From CAZOEL01 sp964578835 (lineage in GTDB: Bacteria > Desulfobacterota > Syntrophobacteria > Syntrophobacterales > Syntrophobacteraceae): a stretch of DNA of 64,000 nt. A program made the position numbers and the translations under genes. The notes beneath the pieces were generated by a model, which made no database searches, was not told the DNA's origin, and saw only the letters and a program-made list of their open reading frames with translations. Positions 33,325-42,558 of the stretch are shown piece by piece. Position 1 is the first letter of the stretch, and each line of letters begins with the position of its first letter. The DNA lies in assembly GCA_964578835.1 (NCBI GenBank), contig CAZOEL010000032.1, forward strand, positions 1-64,000, written 5' to 3'.

Positions 33325-33687
33325 GATGCTTACCTCCTTCCATATTCTTGAGTGTGAAGCCTTGCGTCGCTAAATCCCACGGAGCTCCGGAGAATCAAAA
33401 GCCGCATACAGGAATTATAGTGAACTGCCTCAGTGGATACAAGCCATTCCTTGGTCGATGAAGCGCACCCATTGTAGTGCTCTTTCTCCATGGTCCAACC
33501 GGAGTGAGACGGCAATCAAACCGATCGATCTTCTGCGGACTGTTACAAAAACGGTGGTTTGCCCCGGATCGGGATGTTATATTGCATGGCTGCGGTAGCC
33601 AACAACGCGTTGGAATGAAGCGATTCGACCCGCGATGGGGTATTCAATCGTTGTTTCTAAACTTATATCATCGAGAGGATTACAATC
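33325..33687. other. 363-base divergent intergenic region
   Basis: This gap separates the leftward thioesterase gene from the rightward hypothetical gene at 33688 and must hold both promoters. I see no clear -35/-10 pair, repeat or RNA gene. A GAGG at about 33672-33675 serves the rightward gene. Confidence 0.4.
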
Positions 33688-34101
33688 ATGACTCAGGATA
33701 GACAACCGGCTCCAGATTCGCAGGAAGCCGCTCCGGTTAAAGCTCCCCGAAATCCTTTCATCATCAACTTTTGTAAAGTTCTGGTCGAGAAAAAAGGGGA
33801 AAAGCACGAGCCCGAAGCCCTGAAAAAGCTCCTGGACAAGATGTACGGCGTTTATGAATACATGCTCGGCCAGAATATGGTCAAGAGCCTTCCCGAAGAG
33901 GTGCGCAAAGAATACCTTGCCATGGCGGACGATCTCAGCACGCTCGACTATGAAAAGATCGGAGAGGTTTTCGATAAGAACATTGCGAACTACGAAGAAA
34001 TCATGAAGAGCACGATGAAGCAGTTCGCCGAGACGTTCATGAAGAATCGAGATTTCAACGCAGATGACTTTTCGGTTTCTTCGGACTCTCAACCGGCGTA
34101 G
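33688..34101 (+). CDS. hypothetical helical protein
   Basis: A 137-residue charged, mostly helical protein, not recognised. Residues 1-20 are a disordered Pro/Gln/Ala-rich leader; the middle has KHEPEALKKLLDKMYGVYEYMLGQNM and long amphipathic helices up to 125. No membrane segment or signal peptide is seen. Codon use looks like that of neighbouring genes and the ATG has GAGG upstream. Confidence 0.7.
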   Translation: MTQDRQPAPDSQEAAPVKAPRNPFIINFCKVLVEKKGEKHEPEALKKLLDKMYGVYEYMLGQNMVKSLPEEVRKEYLAMADDLSTLDYEKIGEVFDKNIANYEEIMKSTMKQFAETFMKNRDFNADDFSVSSDSQPA

Positions 34102-34259
34102 CCTGAAGCATACTTCTTGATCCCTTGTCTTCTGGGGCTTTTGGGGTTACGTAATGTTGTGTTCGAGAGCCGGGACGCGGTTGTCGAGCATCAGAGCTGC
34201 AACTGGGCCGCCCGGTTTCTGTGCTTGCTGAAGTGAAACGATCTTTGGGGAGATTTGAG

Positions 34260-34541
34260 ATGGAAGAGAACAAAGCCATGCAGGAAGACAAAACTATTTG
34301 CCCGTACTGCGGAGAGAAGATGAGCAAGTGGACAACTCCGCCGCTTTCCACCTGGAGCGCCGAATACTTCTATGTTTGCTTCAACGACAAATGCACTTAT
34401 TACGTACGCGGATGGAAGCAGATGGAAGAAACCACCAGCGTCGCCTGCTCCTACAGGCATCGCTACGATCCCGATACGGGGACGTGCGGACCTCTGCCGG
34501 TCTGGTCTCCGGATGCGGGAAAAGAGTCCATCATTGAGTAA
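34260..34541 (+). CDS. small zinc-ribbon protein, Ogr/Delta-like
   Basis: A 93-residue protein. A zinc finger is formed by CPYC (near residue 14) and CFNDKC (near 41), followed by YYVRGWKQ, a pattern like the Ogr/Delta zinc-ribbon family first known from phages but common in deltaproteobacterial chromosomes. The ATG at 34260 has GGGGAG eight bases upstream; the frame can extend to 34221 without support. The function is unknown. Confidence 0.7.
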   Translation: MEENKAMQEDKTICPYCGEKMSKWTTPPLSTWSAEYFYVCFNDKCTYYVRGWKQMEETTSVACSYRHRYDPDTGTCGPLPVWSPDAGKESIIE

Positions 34542-34723
34542 ATGAGGCGGATGCCGCGCTGTAAAAGCGACTGGATAATGGCTTCTTTAGAAACTTGGAA
34601 TAAAGCGGTGCGCCATTCTCGCCTGTTCCTGGAGGGCGTCCGGGGAACGTCCCTTGTGCGCCCCTCGTCCCTCCGGGACCATGTGCGAATGGCGCCCCCA
34701 GTCAAGCGCAAAAGAGCTTCCGC

Positions 34724-35674
34724 TCAGGCGTGGTTTCTCAGGCGAAGCTCCAGAGGGTGCGGATGCAGATAGTACTGGCTTTTTAGGTACGGTTGGTCGT
34801 ATTTGCGGACATAATGATTTATGAGCGTCACGGGAACAATGAGCGGAACATGGCCCTGCCCGTATAGATCGAAGATTTCCAGGAGTTCTTGTTTTTCGCC
34901 CGCCGAGAGCTGTTTCTTGAAATAACCCATTATATGCTGAAGAACATTGATGTGCTTGTGTGGAGTGGCTTTGAGCCTGAGCGCCTCCATAAGCGACGTG
35001 ATGTAGCGCGTATGGAGCTCATCGAGCGGAACCCCTTTCGCTTCAGCAGTCAGTTTTCCCAAAGCCCGATAGTGGACAGTGCTATGGGACAGGATCAGCA
35101 GCTTGTGCCGCGTATGAAAATCGATCAGCTCGCCAAGGCCCTTTTTCCCGGCTAAAAACTCCCTCCACCGCTTGAATGCGAAAATCCTCTCGATAAAATT
35201 CTCGCGCAGTCCGGGATCGTGGAGTCGTCCTTCATCTTCCGTCGGCAGCAAGGGGAATCGCTCCATGAATGCTCTGGCGAATATTCCCACGCCCTTGTGA
35301 ACGGGCGCTCCCTTACCCGTGTAGACCTTAACCCGCTCCATGCCGCTGCTTGGCGATTTGCTCTTGAAAATGAAGCCGCAGAGCTCTTCGTTCTCCATTT
35401 CTGCGATCCGCTTTTCAGCCCAGTGGAGCATGCCGTCCGTGTGATCCACTGCGGTTTTTGTCGTTACGAGCCTTGGCGAATCGACCTCCCCCGCAAGATG
35501 TAAGCTCTCGCGCGGCACGGGCAAGCCATATTCAACCTCCGGGCACACGGGCGCGTATTCCACGAATTGTCCCAGGGTGTCGGTCAGAAAATGATCCCGT
35601 TTATGGCCGCCGTCGAAGCGCACTTCCCGGCCGAGCAAACAGGCGCTTATCCCGAGCCTGATTCGATCGTTCAT
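34724..35674 (-). CDS. DUF523 and DUF1722 domain protein
   Basis: A 316-residue protein joining an N-terminal DUF523 domain (IRLGISACLLGREVRFDGGHK, with PVCPEVEYGLPVPRE) to a C-terminal DUF1722/YbgA domain (FHTRHKLLILSHSTVHYRALG to PLIVPVTLINHYV). This fusion is widespread in bacteria. DUF523 has been linked to thiouracil metabolism and is often near photolyase genes, but its activity here is not known. It lies ten bases after the thioredoxin-fold/HEAT gene, suggesting one operon. Confidence 0.9.
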   Translation of the reverse strand: MNDRIRLGISACLLGREVRFDGGHKRDHFLTDTLGQFVEYAPVCPEVEYGLPVPRESLHLAGEVDSPRLVTTKTAVDHTDGMLHWAEKRIAEMENEELCGFIFKSKSPSSGMERVKVYTGKGAPVHKGVGIFARAFMERFPLLPTEDEGRLHDPGLRENFIERIFAFKRWREFLAGKKGLGELIDFHTRHKLLILSHSTVHYRALGKLTAEAKGVPLDELHTRYITSLMEALRLKATPHKHINVLQHIMGYFKKQLSAGEKQELLEIFDLYGQGHVPLIVPVTLINHYVRKYDQPYLKSQYYLHPHPLELRLRNHA

Positions 35675-35684
35675 GATCCGTCCC

Positions 35685-36659
35685 TCATCCTTCTTTCAGC
35701 GTCAAAATTGCTTCCCGGATAGCTTCCCGCACTTCGGGCGATTCTTCGGTCTCCAGCAGAGTCTCCAGCCTTGAAGTCCAGGTCTCATCTCCCAGCGTCC
35801 CGGTCAGGTAAAGGATATCGCCCTTTATGGAGTCTCGAGCCGCCTCCAGGCGGTCCCAAAGAGGCTGCAAAGCTTCTTTGGCAAGCTCCGGGTTTTCATC
35901 CGCGATCTCTTCCATGACCACCATCGCCCCAAGCCGGACAGACCAGTCGGGATAGGCCAGAATGTCGATAAAAGCCGGAAAGATGCTGCCGGAATCGAGC
36001 ATCATCCGCGCGATTCGGCTTGCATGACCCTCTTTCAGAATATCTTTGATGGACCTGGCGCTGAGCCGAGAAGGGTCTCGGTGCTCGAGGGCGTCCAGGA
36101 CTTCTTCCGATTTCAATGCGCCCGTCCATCGAAACTGATCGTCGAGAATCACGGTGGGAACCGACCGAACGCTATCCTGCGCGGCCATTTCGGGGAACAG
36201 GGCGCCGTCGATTACTCTCAGCAAAAGAGCTTTATTTATGAAGGAAACAGGAATGAGCCGGCTCAAAACCCCCGGGCAGAAAGGACATTGCGGGGTTACG
36301 TAAATCTTCAGGCTTGCGGGCCACGGGATCTTTTCGATACGCGTTCTCACAGAGTCGGGAACGCCGGCTTCTCTCGTGTCGACCATCGATAAAAGCTCAA
36401 GAAACGGCTTCAATTCCCCCGCCTGAGGAAGAGCGTTGAATCGCAATGACCTCTCAACGACAATTGCAGGCGGCTCGCCATCTTCTCCATCTTCAGGGGC
36501 AATCCGGATCTTGGGGGCGAGCTTGCCAAGGCTGTCGAGATACACTTTGAATGCTTCGCTTCTCTCGTCTCGTGAGCGCACGAGGTTTACCGTTATGGAC
36601 TGTCGCAATTCATCGTTCCAATGACGAAGGATCTCGACTTCTTCGGCTGTGAAATTCAT
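35685..36659 (-). CDS. tandem thioredoxin-fold protein with C-terminal HEAT repeats
   Basis: A 324-residue protein. Residues about 1-110 look like a first thioredoxin fold without a CxxC, and residues 115-200 a second with C125-P-F-C128 and the cis-Pro loop SVPTVI, the layout of the archaeal PDO and AhpF N-terminal domains. Residues about 215-320 are HEAT-like helices (WSVRLGAMVVMEEIADENPEL). Disulfide exchange with a bound protein client is inferred. Such a fusion is unusual. Confidence 0.8.
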   Translation of the reverse strand: MNFTAEEVEILRHWNDELRQSITVNLVRSRDERSEAFKVYLDSLGKLAPKIRIAPEDGEDGEPPAIVVERSLRFNALPQAGELKPFLELLSMVDTREAGVPDSVRTRIEKIPWPASLKIYVTPQCPFCPGVLSRLIPVSFINKALLLRVIDGALFPEMAAQDSVRSVPTVILDDQFRWTGALKSEEVLDALEHRDPSRLSARSIKDILKEGHASRIARMMLDSGSIFPAFIDILAYPDWSVRLGAMVVMEEIADENPELAKEALQPLWDRLEAARDSIKGDILYLTGTLGDETWTSRLETLLETEESPEVREAIREAILTLKEG

Positions 36660-36800
36660 CTTTCTGTTTTATCTCCCGGAGTTAGACATGACTTGAGTCT
36701 GCCTGGAGGCTGCGGCCCTACGGCAGCGCCCTCATTGGAGACGTCGCTGCCGCTCGGAAAAGCTTTGTCTATTGAATAACCAGCCCACATAGAAATTTGC

Positions 36801-37757
36801 TTAAGAATCAACCAGACAGAGGACGGAGCCCTTCACATTTTGAAGGATCTTGTTCGCGTGACTTCCCAAAAGGAAAGGCTTCCTTTCATGGAAGCTCTTC
36901 TTGCCCATCACGACGATCCGGAACTGGTGCTCTTCGATCTCGTTGAGCAGGTCTCTCGCCACGCCTTCCTTTGTGGGCAGGATGAGGGTCTCGATTTTCC
37001 GCTCGGGCACACCGCGTTCGACTAGCGAAGCGCGCGCTTCGACCATGAAGCCTTCAACCCGGCGGACCCAGTCGGAAGCCCATTTTTCGATGCGCGACTG
37101 GCGATCTTTATGTTCCGATGGGGCGAGAATATGGCCGTCGTCCCAGAAGGTCGGAGGCACCGGAGGCATGAGATGCAGGAAAGTGAATTTCAGGCCGGGG
37201 ATCTGAGCGAGAAAATTCGATGCGTAAGCGGTAAGGGCTTTGGAGTCCGGGGCGCCTTGCATCGCCAGGAGCGCTTTTTGCGTCTGATGCAGCGGGGTGT
37301 CCACTATCCAGATAGTGGAATGCTTTGCATATTGAGCCACCTTGCTGGACACTCCGCCAAGGAGAAGGGATTCCAATTGGCTCTTTCCGCGCCGGCCGAG
37401 AGCGATGGTCCGAATTCCTTCGGCCTCTGCTGCGGCTATGATGTCCCGGCTCGGGTCCAAGCTGTCCAGCTTCAATTTGGATTGTATTCTATCCTTGGGA
37501 AAGCCGCTTTCGATAAGCCTTTTCATCGATTGCTCGATGACCGCATTCCCTACTTTTTCCTGCTGATTGTACGGGAGGCGGCAGGTCTCTTCCACATCGA
37601 GGCACAGTTCGCCGGGCATGAGCTTGGCTAGTTGCTGCACGCAATGAAATAACACCAGTTCTACGCCCGGTTGATCTTTCATTAATTGTCCCATTGTCGA
37701 AACAGCCTCAAATCCCCTTTCAGATCCGTCCACTGGCAAAAGTATCTTCTTTTCCAT
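36801..37757 (-). CDS. tandem universal stress protein (UspA family)
   Basis: A 318-residue protein with two Usp folds: the first starts KKILLPVDGSERG and has the nucleotide-binding-like GRRGKSQLESLLLGGVSSKV; the second begins near 160 (QKALLAMQG) and ends with VMGKKSFHERKPFLLGSHANKIL. Such proteins bind ATP or act in stress resistance. The ATG at 37757 has AGGAGG upstream; a longer frame to 37820 lacks it. Confidence 0.9.
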   Translation of the reverse strand: MEKKILLPVDGSERGFEAVSTMGQLMKDQPGVELVLFHCVQQLAKLMPGELCLDVEETCRLPYNQQEKVGNAVIEQSMKRLIESGFPKDRIQSKLKLDSLDPSRDIIAAAEAEGIRTIALGRRGKSQLESLLLGGVSSKVAQYAKHSTIWIVDTPLHQTQKALLAMQGAPDSKALTAYASNFLAQIPGLKFTFLHLMPPVPPTFWDDGHILAPSEHKDRQSRIEKWASDWVRRVEGFMVEARASLVERGVPERKIETLILPTKEGVARDLLNEIEEHQFRIVVMGKKSFHERKPFLLGSHANKILQNVKGSVLCLVDS

Positions 37758-38025
37758 GAATTCCTCCTCAAATGAGCGTTTTCGGCCTATACCGGCAATG
37801 ACGATCAGAGTGTTCGGCAAGACATATATTAACTATGCTTCCCTTATTTATGAACTGTTTTCACACAGTTTCTCTTTTTTCATCGTCTATGGCCGGTCAA
37901 ACGCTTTGCCAACGGATAGGGGGGATCCGGCCAAGGATGAGTGGGATACAAACGATAGGGCGCGCTGGGCAGATGTTTGGAAAGCTATCCGGCGTTGAAA
38001 ATCGGCGGGTTGTAAAGCTGGATAT

Positions 38026-39021
38026 TTACCAAAGCTTGAGATTGGAGAAAGCGACTTCATAAAGGACGATCGCCAAAGCAACGGAATTTAGGCCCAAAGC
38101 GAGGACGACAAGCTTGCTCTGCACGGCCGGGACCACCTCTTTGAGGCTCTCGATATGGCTGAAAGGCGCTATGACGCCGATTCCCATACCGAACACAGCC
38201 CCACCCAGAATGCAGATGTATAAGGGATATCCCATGTACAGATACTCCCTTTGAAGGATGCAAAAAGGGCAGTGATGGGTCGGCAGCTCATAAAAATAAA
38301 GAGATATGAAAGAGATGAGCGCGGCAATGCTGACGATCAGAGCGATGAAGCTCATAGCCGCCAGGAGATAGGCGCCGTGTCGCGTTTTATAAAAATATGC
38401 GCTCAGGCAGAGCAATCCCGCCATGCATGAATAGAACGCCGCCTCTACGGGACCGTGAGGAAGCGCAAGGATTCCTGAAGTCACTCCGCCGGCGTCTGAC
38501 GTGAACAGGGTTCCACAGCAGGAAGTAATGACATTGGGCTCGAGCTCGAAAAAGTAGCTTCCCTGCAAAGCCAGCTCCGCGATCACTACTGGAAAAATGA
38601 GCATGAGCAGAAGATACTTGGTTCTTATCAGCGGATAGTCGTATGCTTTGTTGTCGGCAAAATTCACTATCAGCCAAAGCCCCGCAAGGATGAAATTGAC
38701 TATCTTGACGATAATGGTGGGATAGCCCCATTGATTGGCGTTAAGCGATCCGGCGGCGCACATGGCGCCGACAAAAAGAGGGGCCATATGGTCGACCGTA
38801 TAGATGAACAGAAAAAGGGACAGGAGCTGAAACCCGAAAGCATAAATTACCATGGTGGAGACAAGATAGGTCTTCCTCTCGAGGCTCAACTGAAGTTCGC
38901 TTCCACTTTTGATGTCCCAATTTCTGAAGATGCTCACGCCGTAATATAAAGAATAAAAGAGCATGCCGCTCGTCAGAACGGAACCCAGTAAAATAGCGAT
39001 TATGGCAGGGTGCAGAAACAA
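38026..39021 (-). CDS. polytopic membrane protein with DsbB-like CPFC motif
   Basis: A 331-residue integral membrane protein with about eight helices, not recognised as a whole. The C-terminal part has C251-P-F-C254 followed by ILQREYLYMGYPLY, very like the CxxC-x-x-QR-x-x-MYP segment of DsbB/BdbC thiol oxidases. A second cysteine pair, C168-C169, lies in another loop, and C88 in GAMCAAG. It is the last gene of the NosL/ABC operon. A thiol-redox or metal-handling role in the membrane is inference. Confidence 0.75.
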   Translation of the reverse strand: MFLHPAIIAILLGSVLTSGMLFYSLYYGVSIFRNWDIKSGSELQLSLERKTYLVSTMVIYAFGFQLLSLFLFIYTVDHMAPLFVGAMCAAGSLNANQWGYPTIIVKIVNFILAGLWLIVNFADNKAYDYPLIRTKYLLLMLIFPVVIAELALQGSYFFELEPNVITSCCGTLFTSDAGGVTSGILALPHGPVEAAFYSCMAGLLCLSAYFYKTRHGAYLLAAMSFIALIVSIAALISFISLYFYELPTHHCPFCILQREYLYMGYPLYICILGGAVFGMGIGVIAPFSHIESLKEVVPAVQSKLVVLALGLNSVALAIVLYEVAFSNLKLW

Positions 39022-39043
39022 TGGAAAGTCCTATGCTGTCAGA

Positions 39044-39730
39044 TCACAATGGCTGGTTGCCGTCCACAATCTTACCGTCTCTCATCTCGATAACCCTGTC
39101 CACTACGTCCGAATCGAACACGATCGGATCGTGACTTGCTATGAGAAGGGTTTTTCCATCATTTTTGAGCTTTCTCATGATTTCCATGAATTCCCTCGAA
39201 AGCTTTGTATCGAGATGCGCCGTCGGCTCATCGGCTATCAGAACAGAGGGATTATTCACCAAAGCTCTCGCTATGGCGACCCTCTGAGCCTCTCCGCCCG
39301 AGAGCCACTCCACTTTGGAATTCACTTTGTTGCCGAGATTGAACAATTCCAGCAGATCCAGGGCTCGCTTTTTCAAGGAAGAGTATTTCTCACCAGTCGG
39401 ATATCCGGGAATCATGACATTTTCGACAGCCGTTATTCCTTTGATCAGGTTGAACTGCTGAAAGATGAAGCCAAACATCTTGCGCCTGATTTCGGTGAGA
39501 AATCTCTCGGGAAGGCTCGTTATCTCCCTTTCCAAAAGCGTGATTCGTCCCGATGTGGGCCGCGCCATGCATCCCAGAATGCTGAGAAGGGTGGTTTTCC
39601 CGGAACCGCTGGGGCCCTTTAGAGCCGTCGCCCTCGATGCATCTATGGATACGCTCACGCCGTCAACGGCTACGAACTCATTGGGCTTCCCGGCATTGAA
39701 CACTTTTCTTATGTCATTCAATTCGATCAT
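39044..39730 (-). CDS. ABC transporter ATPase, MacB/LolD type
   Basis: A 228-residue ATPase with Walker A (GPSGSGKTT), Q-loop (FIFQQFNLIKG), signature (LSGGEAQRVAIARAL) and Walker B (LIADEPTAHLD). The family is that of LolD, MacB and FtsE, which pair with FtsX-type permeases and power periplasmic mechanotransmission rather than classic transport. Its permease is encoded just upstream in the same operon. Confidence 0.93.
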   Translation of the reverse strand: MIELNDIRKVFNAGKPNEFVAVDGVSVSIDASRATALKGPSGSGKTTLLSILGCMARPTSGRITLLEREITSLPERFLTEIRRKMFGFIFQQFNLIKGITAVENVMIPGYPTGEKYSSLKKRALDLLELFNLGNKVNSKVEWLSGGEAQRVAIARALVNNPSVLIADEPTAHLDTKLSREFMEIMRKLKNDGKTLLIASHDPIVFDSDVVDRVIEMRDGKIVDGNQPL

Positions 39731-39760
39731 GGCGGTCCTGCATTGATTCTAGAGTCTGGA

Positions 39761-40888
39761 TCAGCTTCTCATGACGGAGTCCGGATCGATGGTGGCGGCT
39801 CTCCAGGAAGGCGCGATCGTCGCCACCGTATAAGGAACAACCGTCAAAGAGAACAGGGTGGCTATGTGGTGGATGCTGATGAACGGCGTTAGCCTGAAGT
39901 CCGGGTAAAGGACCGACCAGCCTTTCAGGGCGGGCTCAAAAATCATCGCTGAGGTAAAAAATGTGTGCGCATAAGCCAACAAAATGCCCACTATGAAAGA
40001 GGAAAGGGAGACGACGAAGCCTTCCCAGAATTTCATGATCAGCACGTCAGACGTTTCCCATCCCAGCCCCTTGAGAATGCCGATTTCCCGTTTCTCTTCA
40101 GCGCTGAGCCCGGTGGCCTTGTCCCAAGCCAAAATAATGAAGGCGAACATGGCGCCCGAGAGCACGAGGATTACCAATCCCCCTCGCCAGTCAAAAACCG
40201 CGTCGTAAGTCCGCAGTATCTCATCGCGCAAAATAGGCCTGGCGTCGGGAAGCAGTTGAGTTATCTTCGTCGCAATGGTGGGAAGCTCCCCGACATTCCT
40301 CACTTTGAGCACCAGGTCGGTAGCCCGCCCTTCTTCTATCCGGAAGAGCTTTCGAATATCTTGTTCAGCCATCAATACAAGGTCTGCGGTTATCAATTCC
40401 GATTCGGAAGGGAGGATCTCCTTTATTTTTAGAAACATATAGGAACCATCATACGTTTTGAAGGGGATCTTTCCGTTTTCCTTGACCAGAAGGCCCCTCG
40501 CCACTCCGTTCCCCACTATTATGGCTCCTGGAGGAAGGTTTTCATCCACCATGACGGTATAATTGGCGCCAATGACGCCGTCGTAATAGTATCCCCACAA
40601 ACGCGGCTTTACAGACTGTATGCCTCTGATCCCTTTAATGGTTTCAATGTAACTCAATGGAATGTAGTCGTGTCTTCCCGCCACCAGTCTTTGAACCATC
40701 ATTTCCGGCGCGCTTTTCAAAACCAGGGCGGCTTCCTTCTTGATGGCGCCGGTCAAGAACATCACGGAAGCCACCATCGAAATGACGAAAGCATACACGG
40801 CTATCAGAGAGAGGTTCTTCCCCTTCCGTCTCCATAGAGAAGAGAGCGTGAAATCGATAATGTTTTTATGCTTTTCAATGGGCTGCAT
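39761..40888 (-). CDS. FtsX/MacB-type ABC permease
   Basis: A 375-residue permease with one N-terminal helix (LIAVYAFVISMVASVMFLTG), a periplasmic domain to about 240, and three C-terminal helices. The coupling motif EEKREIGILKGLGWE and the terminal PSWRAATIDPDSVMR signature are typical of MacB-like permeases. It pairs with the downstream ATPase. The linkage with NosL and SCO-like proteins suggests that it serves metal-centre or envelope assembly. Confidence 0.88.
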   Translation of the reverse strand: MQPIEKHKNIIDFTLSSLWRRKGKNLSLIAVYAFVISMVASVMFLTGAIKKEAALVLKSAPEMMVQRLVAGRHDYIPLSYIETIKGIRGIQSVKPRLWGYYYDGVIGANYTVMVDENLPPGAIIVGNGVARGLLVKENGKIPFKTYDGSYMFLKIKEILPSESELITADLVLMAEQDIRKLFRIEEGRATDLVLKVRNVGELPTIATKITQLLPDARPILRDEILRTYDAVFDWRGGLVILVLSGAMFAFIILAWDKATGLSAEEKREIGILKGLGWETSDVLIMKFWEGFVVSLSSFIVGILLAYAHTFFTSAMIFEPALKGWSVLYPDFRLTPFISIHHIATLFSLTVVPYTVATIAPSWRAATIDPDSVMRS

Positions 40889-40892
40889 GGAC

Positions 40893-41204
40893 TCACCGTT
40901 TTGACCGCGGCTTCAAGTGCGGCGGCGGGCTTATGAGAGAGCCGGAAGGAAAGTGCTCCAGCGACAAGGGATAATCCTGAAACGGGGTATTCAGGTCAGC
41001 CATGCTCAGATGCCGTGAATAACGGGCGTCCGTGAAGAGGCTGAGATCGGTCAGCCCGAGCTTATGCGCCATCTCTCTTTTCTCCTTGAACAGCGCCGCA
41101 TCCGCTTGCCGTCTGAAATGAGCATGGACGAACATCAAACAGAAAAGCATCAGGCTCAAAGAGATATAAGCAAGGAAAAGATTGGATTTTCGCATGCGCA
41201 TCAA
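40893..41204 (-). CDS. small membrane-anchored hypothetical protein
   Basis: A 103-residue protein with one N-terminal helix (NLFLAYISLSLMLFCLMFV) and a basic periplasmic tail; not recognised. Its start overlaps the end of the NosL gene by four bases and its stop lies four bases before the permease start, so it is a tight part of the operon. It may be a subunit of the ABC complex. Confidence 0.7.
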   Translation of the reverse strand: MMRMRKSNLFLAYISLSLMLFCLMFVHAHFRRQADAALFKEKREMAHKLGLTDLSLFTDARYSRHLSMADLNTPFQDYPLSLEHFPSGSLISPPPHLKPRSKR

Positions 41205-41674
41205 TCAAGGGTCTTGATCAGATCAACGGTGATTTCGTTGAACCGAAGAATGGCTTTGCCGCTATGATCGACGATGAATTCCTTTGCGTCCTCCTCTTTT
41301 TCCATGGGAATCAGCTCTCTTCCCATGGGACCGTAGACGTCGCTCCCCTCAACATAGTAGGCTTTTAAGCCGTCGATTAGCTTGAGCTCATAGTAATCCG
41401 TCACATGAATGGAGTCTATGTCGGCTGTCGTCTTCGTCGGATTATATTTGGGCATGTTGAAGTAGTATTTCATCATGTCTTTTACGCCGTCGAAGTACGC
41501 ATAAGAGCCGTCTTTGAAGAGTATCGCCACAATCCAGTCGGGATATTTTGCTACGAACATGCCGCACACGGGGCACTTATCTTCTTTCGAGGGAGCTTTG
41601 GGCTTCATTTCACCCGCATGCGCAAATCCAAAGAAAAATAAAGAGGCAAACGCAATAGTCAGGATCGATTTCAT
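41201..41674 (-). CDS. NosL-like lipoprotein-fold copper protein (short)
   Basis: A 157-residue secreted protein. A signal peptide (about 1-20) is followed by the NosL-type metal site C34-P-V-C37-G-M39, then FDGVKDMMKYYF, a conserved element of the family. NosL proteins bind Cu(I) and deliver it to nitrous oxide reductase. There is no lipobox Cys at the cleavage site, unlike classical NosL. It is encoded between the second NosL-like gene and the small anchored protein. Confidence 0.85.
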   Translation of the reverse strand: MKSILTIAFASLFFFGFAHAGEMKPKAPSKEDKCPVCGMFVAKYPDWIVAILFKDGSYAYFDGVKDMMKYYFNMPKYNPTKTTADIDSIHVTDYYELKLIDGLKAYYVEGSDVYGPMGRELIPMEKEEDAKEFIVDHSGKAILRFNEITVDLIKTLD

Positions 41675-41740
41675 GATGCACTTCTCCGCTTCAATCGTTC
41701 ATTGAGATTGTGAGTATCCCGCCCGGCGCAGAACAGCCAT

Positions 41741-42292
41741 TCATTGGCGCTTCTGTTCCTGCATTTGATTGCGCCTGGCTTTCCTCTTTTCCTGAATCAT
41801 TTTCGTATCCGCATACATATCTTCGTACGTCGCCTTTATGGCGTCGTCAAACGTGGCCAAACTACCCCCATTTTCCGTGATGAAGCTTTCTGCATCCGCC
41901 TTCTTTCCAAAGGCCCATTTAGCGCGCTTGGTCATCACGCCATCCTTCTTTCCACCAATCACCCAGGTTGCCGTTTCCGCGTCGATAAGCTCCTGTGTCC
42001 TGTAATCCGCAACCTTAAAGGATTTGACATTCTTATCGATGTTCAAGGCGTAATCCACTGCGCCACAGTGGATGCTGCATCCGGCCAACTGCGAGCCGTC
42101 CTCATATTCGATCAAAATCCTGCTGTAAGCATACTGCCGCCTATCCATGCCGCAGTGCTTGCAGGCGGGATAGCTTTGGATGTCTTGAAAAGGTTGCGCA
42201 GAAGCTATCATAGGAGCCGAAAAAATGAAGAGAGCCGCAATCACAGAAGCAATGAGCCGGATTCCCATTCTGAATTCCCTCAAGCGTATCAT
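41741..42292 (-). CDS. NosL-like copper protein (long)
   Basis: A 183-residue secreted protein. The signal peptide (to about 33) is followed by C44-K-H-C47-G-M49, the NosL-type metal motif, and a second pair C72-x3-C76 (GCSIHC) absent from the shorter paralogue. The C-terminus is a charged helix (KMIQEKRKARRNQ). The ATG at 42292 has GAGGAG upstream; the ATG at 42268 has GAGGG as well, so the start is uncertain by eight residues. It is probably part of a periplasmic metal-delivery system. Confidence 0.82.
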   Translation of the reverse strand: MIRLREFRMGIRLIASVIAALFIFSAPMIASAQPFQDIQSYPACKHCGMDRRQYAYSRILIEYEDGSQLAGCSIHCGAVDYALNIDKNVKSFKVADYRTQELIDAETATWVIGGKKDGVMTKRAKWAFGKKADAESFITENGGSLATFDDAIKATYEDMYADTKMIQEKRKARRNQMQEQKRQ

Positions 42293-42558
42293 TAGAACTC
42301 CTCAACAACGGCGCCCCGCCCCGCAGGTCGGACTGAAAAGCTCATATTCGTTCATTCTACGGTAGAGGCTACTGTAACAGCATTAGCCGTAAAATAGCTT
42401 ATATCCTCGATTTCACAATGGGGTAAATCGTGTATTTTAATAGTACGGCGTCCAATGCATATCTATTTAATAAAGCAATGTCATGACACATGACAAGACA
42501 AAGGATAGATCCTTCTTGAATAAGAAAAGAACCTGCCGGATACAATTCAGAGAAAGAG

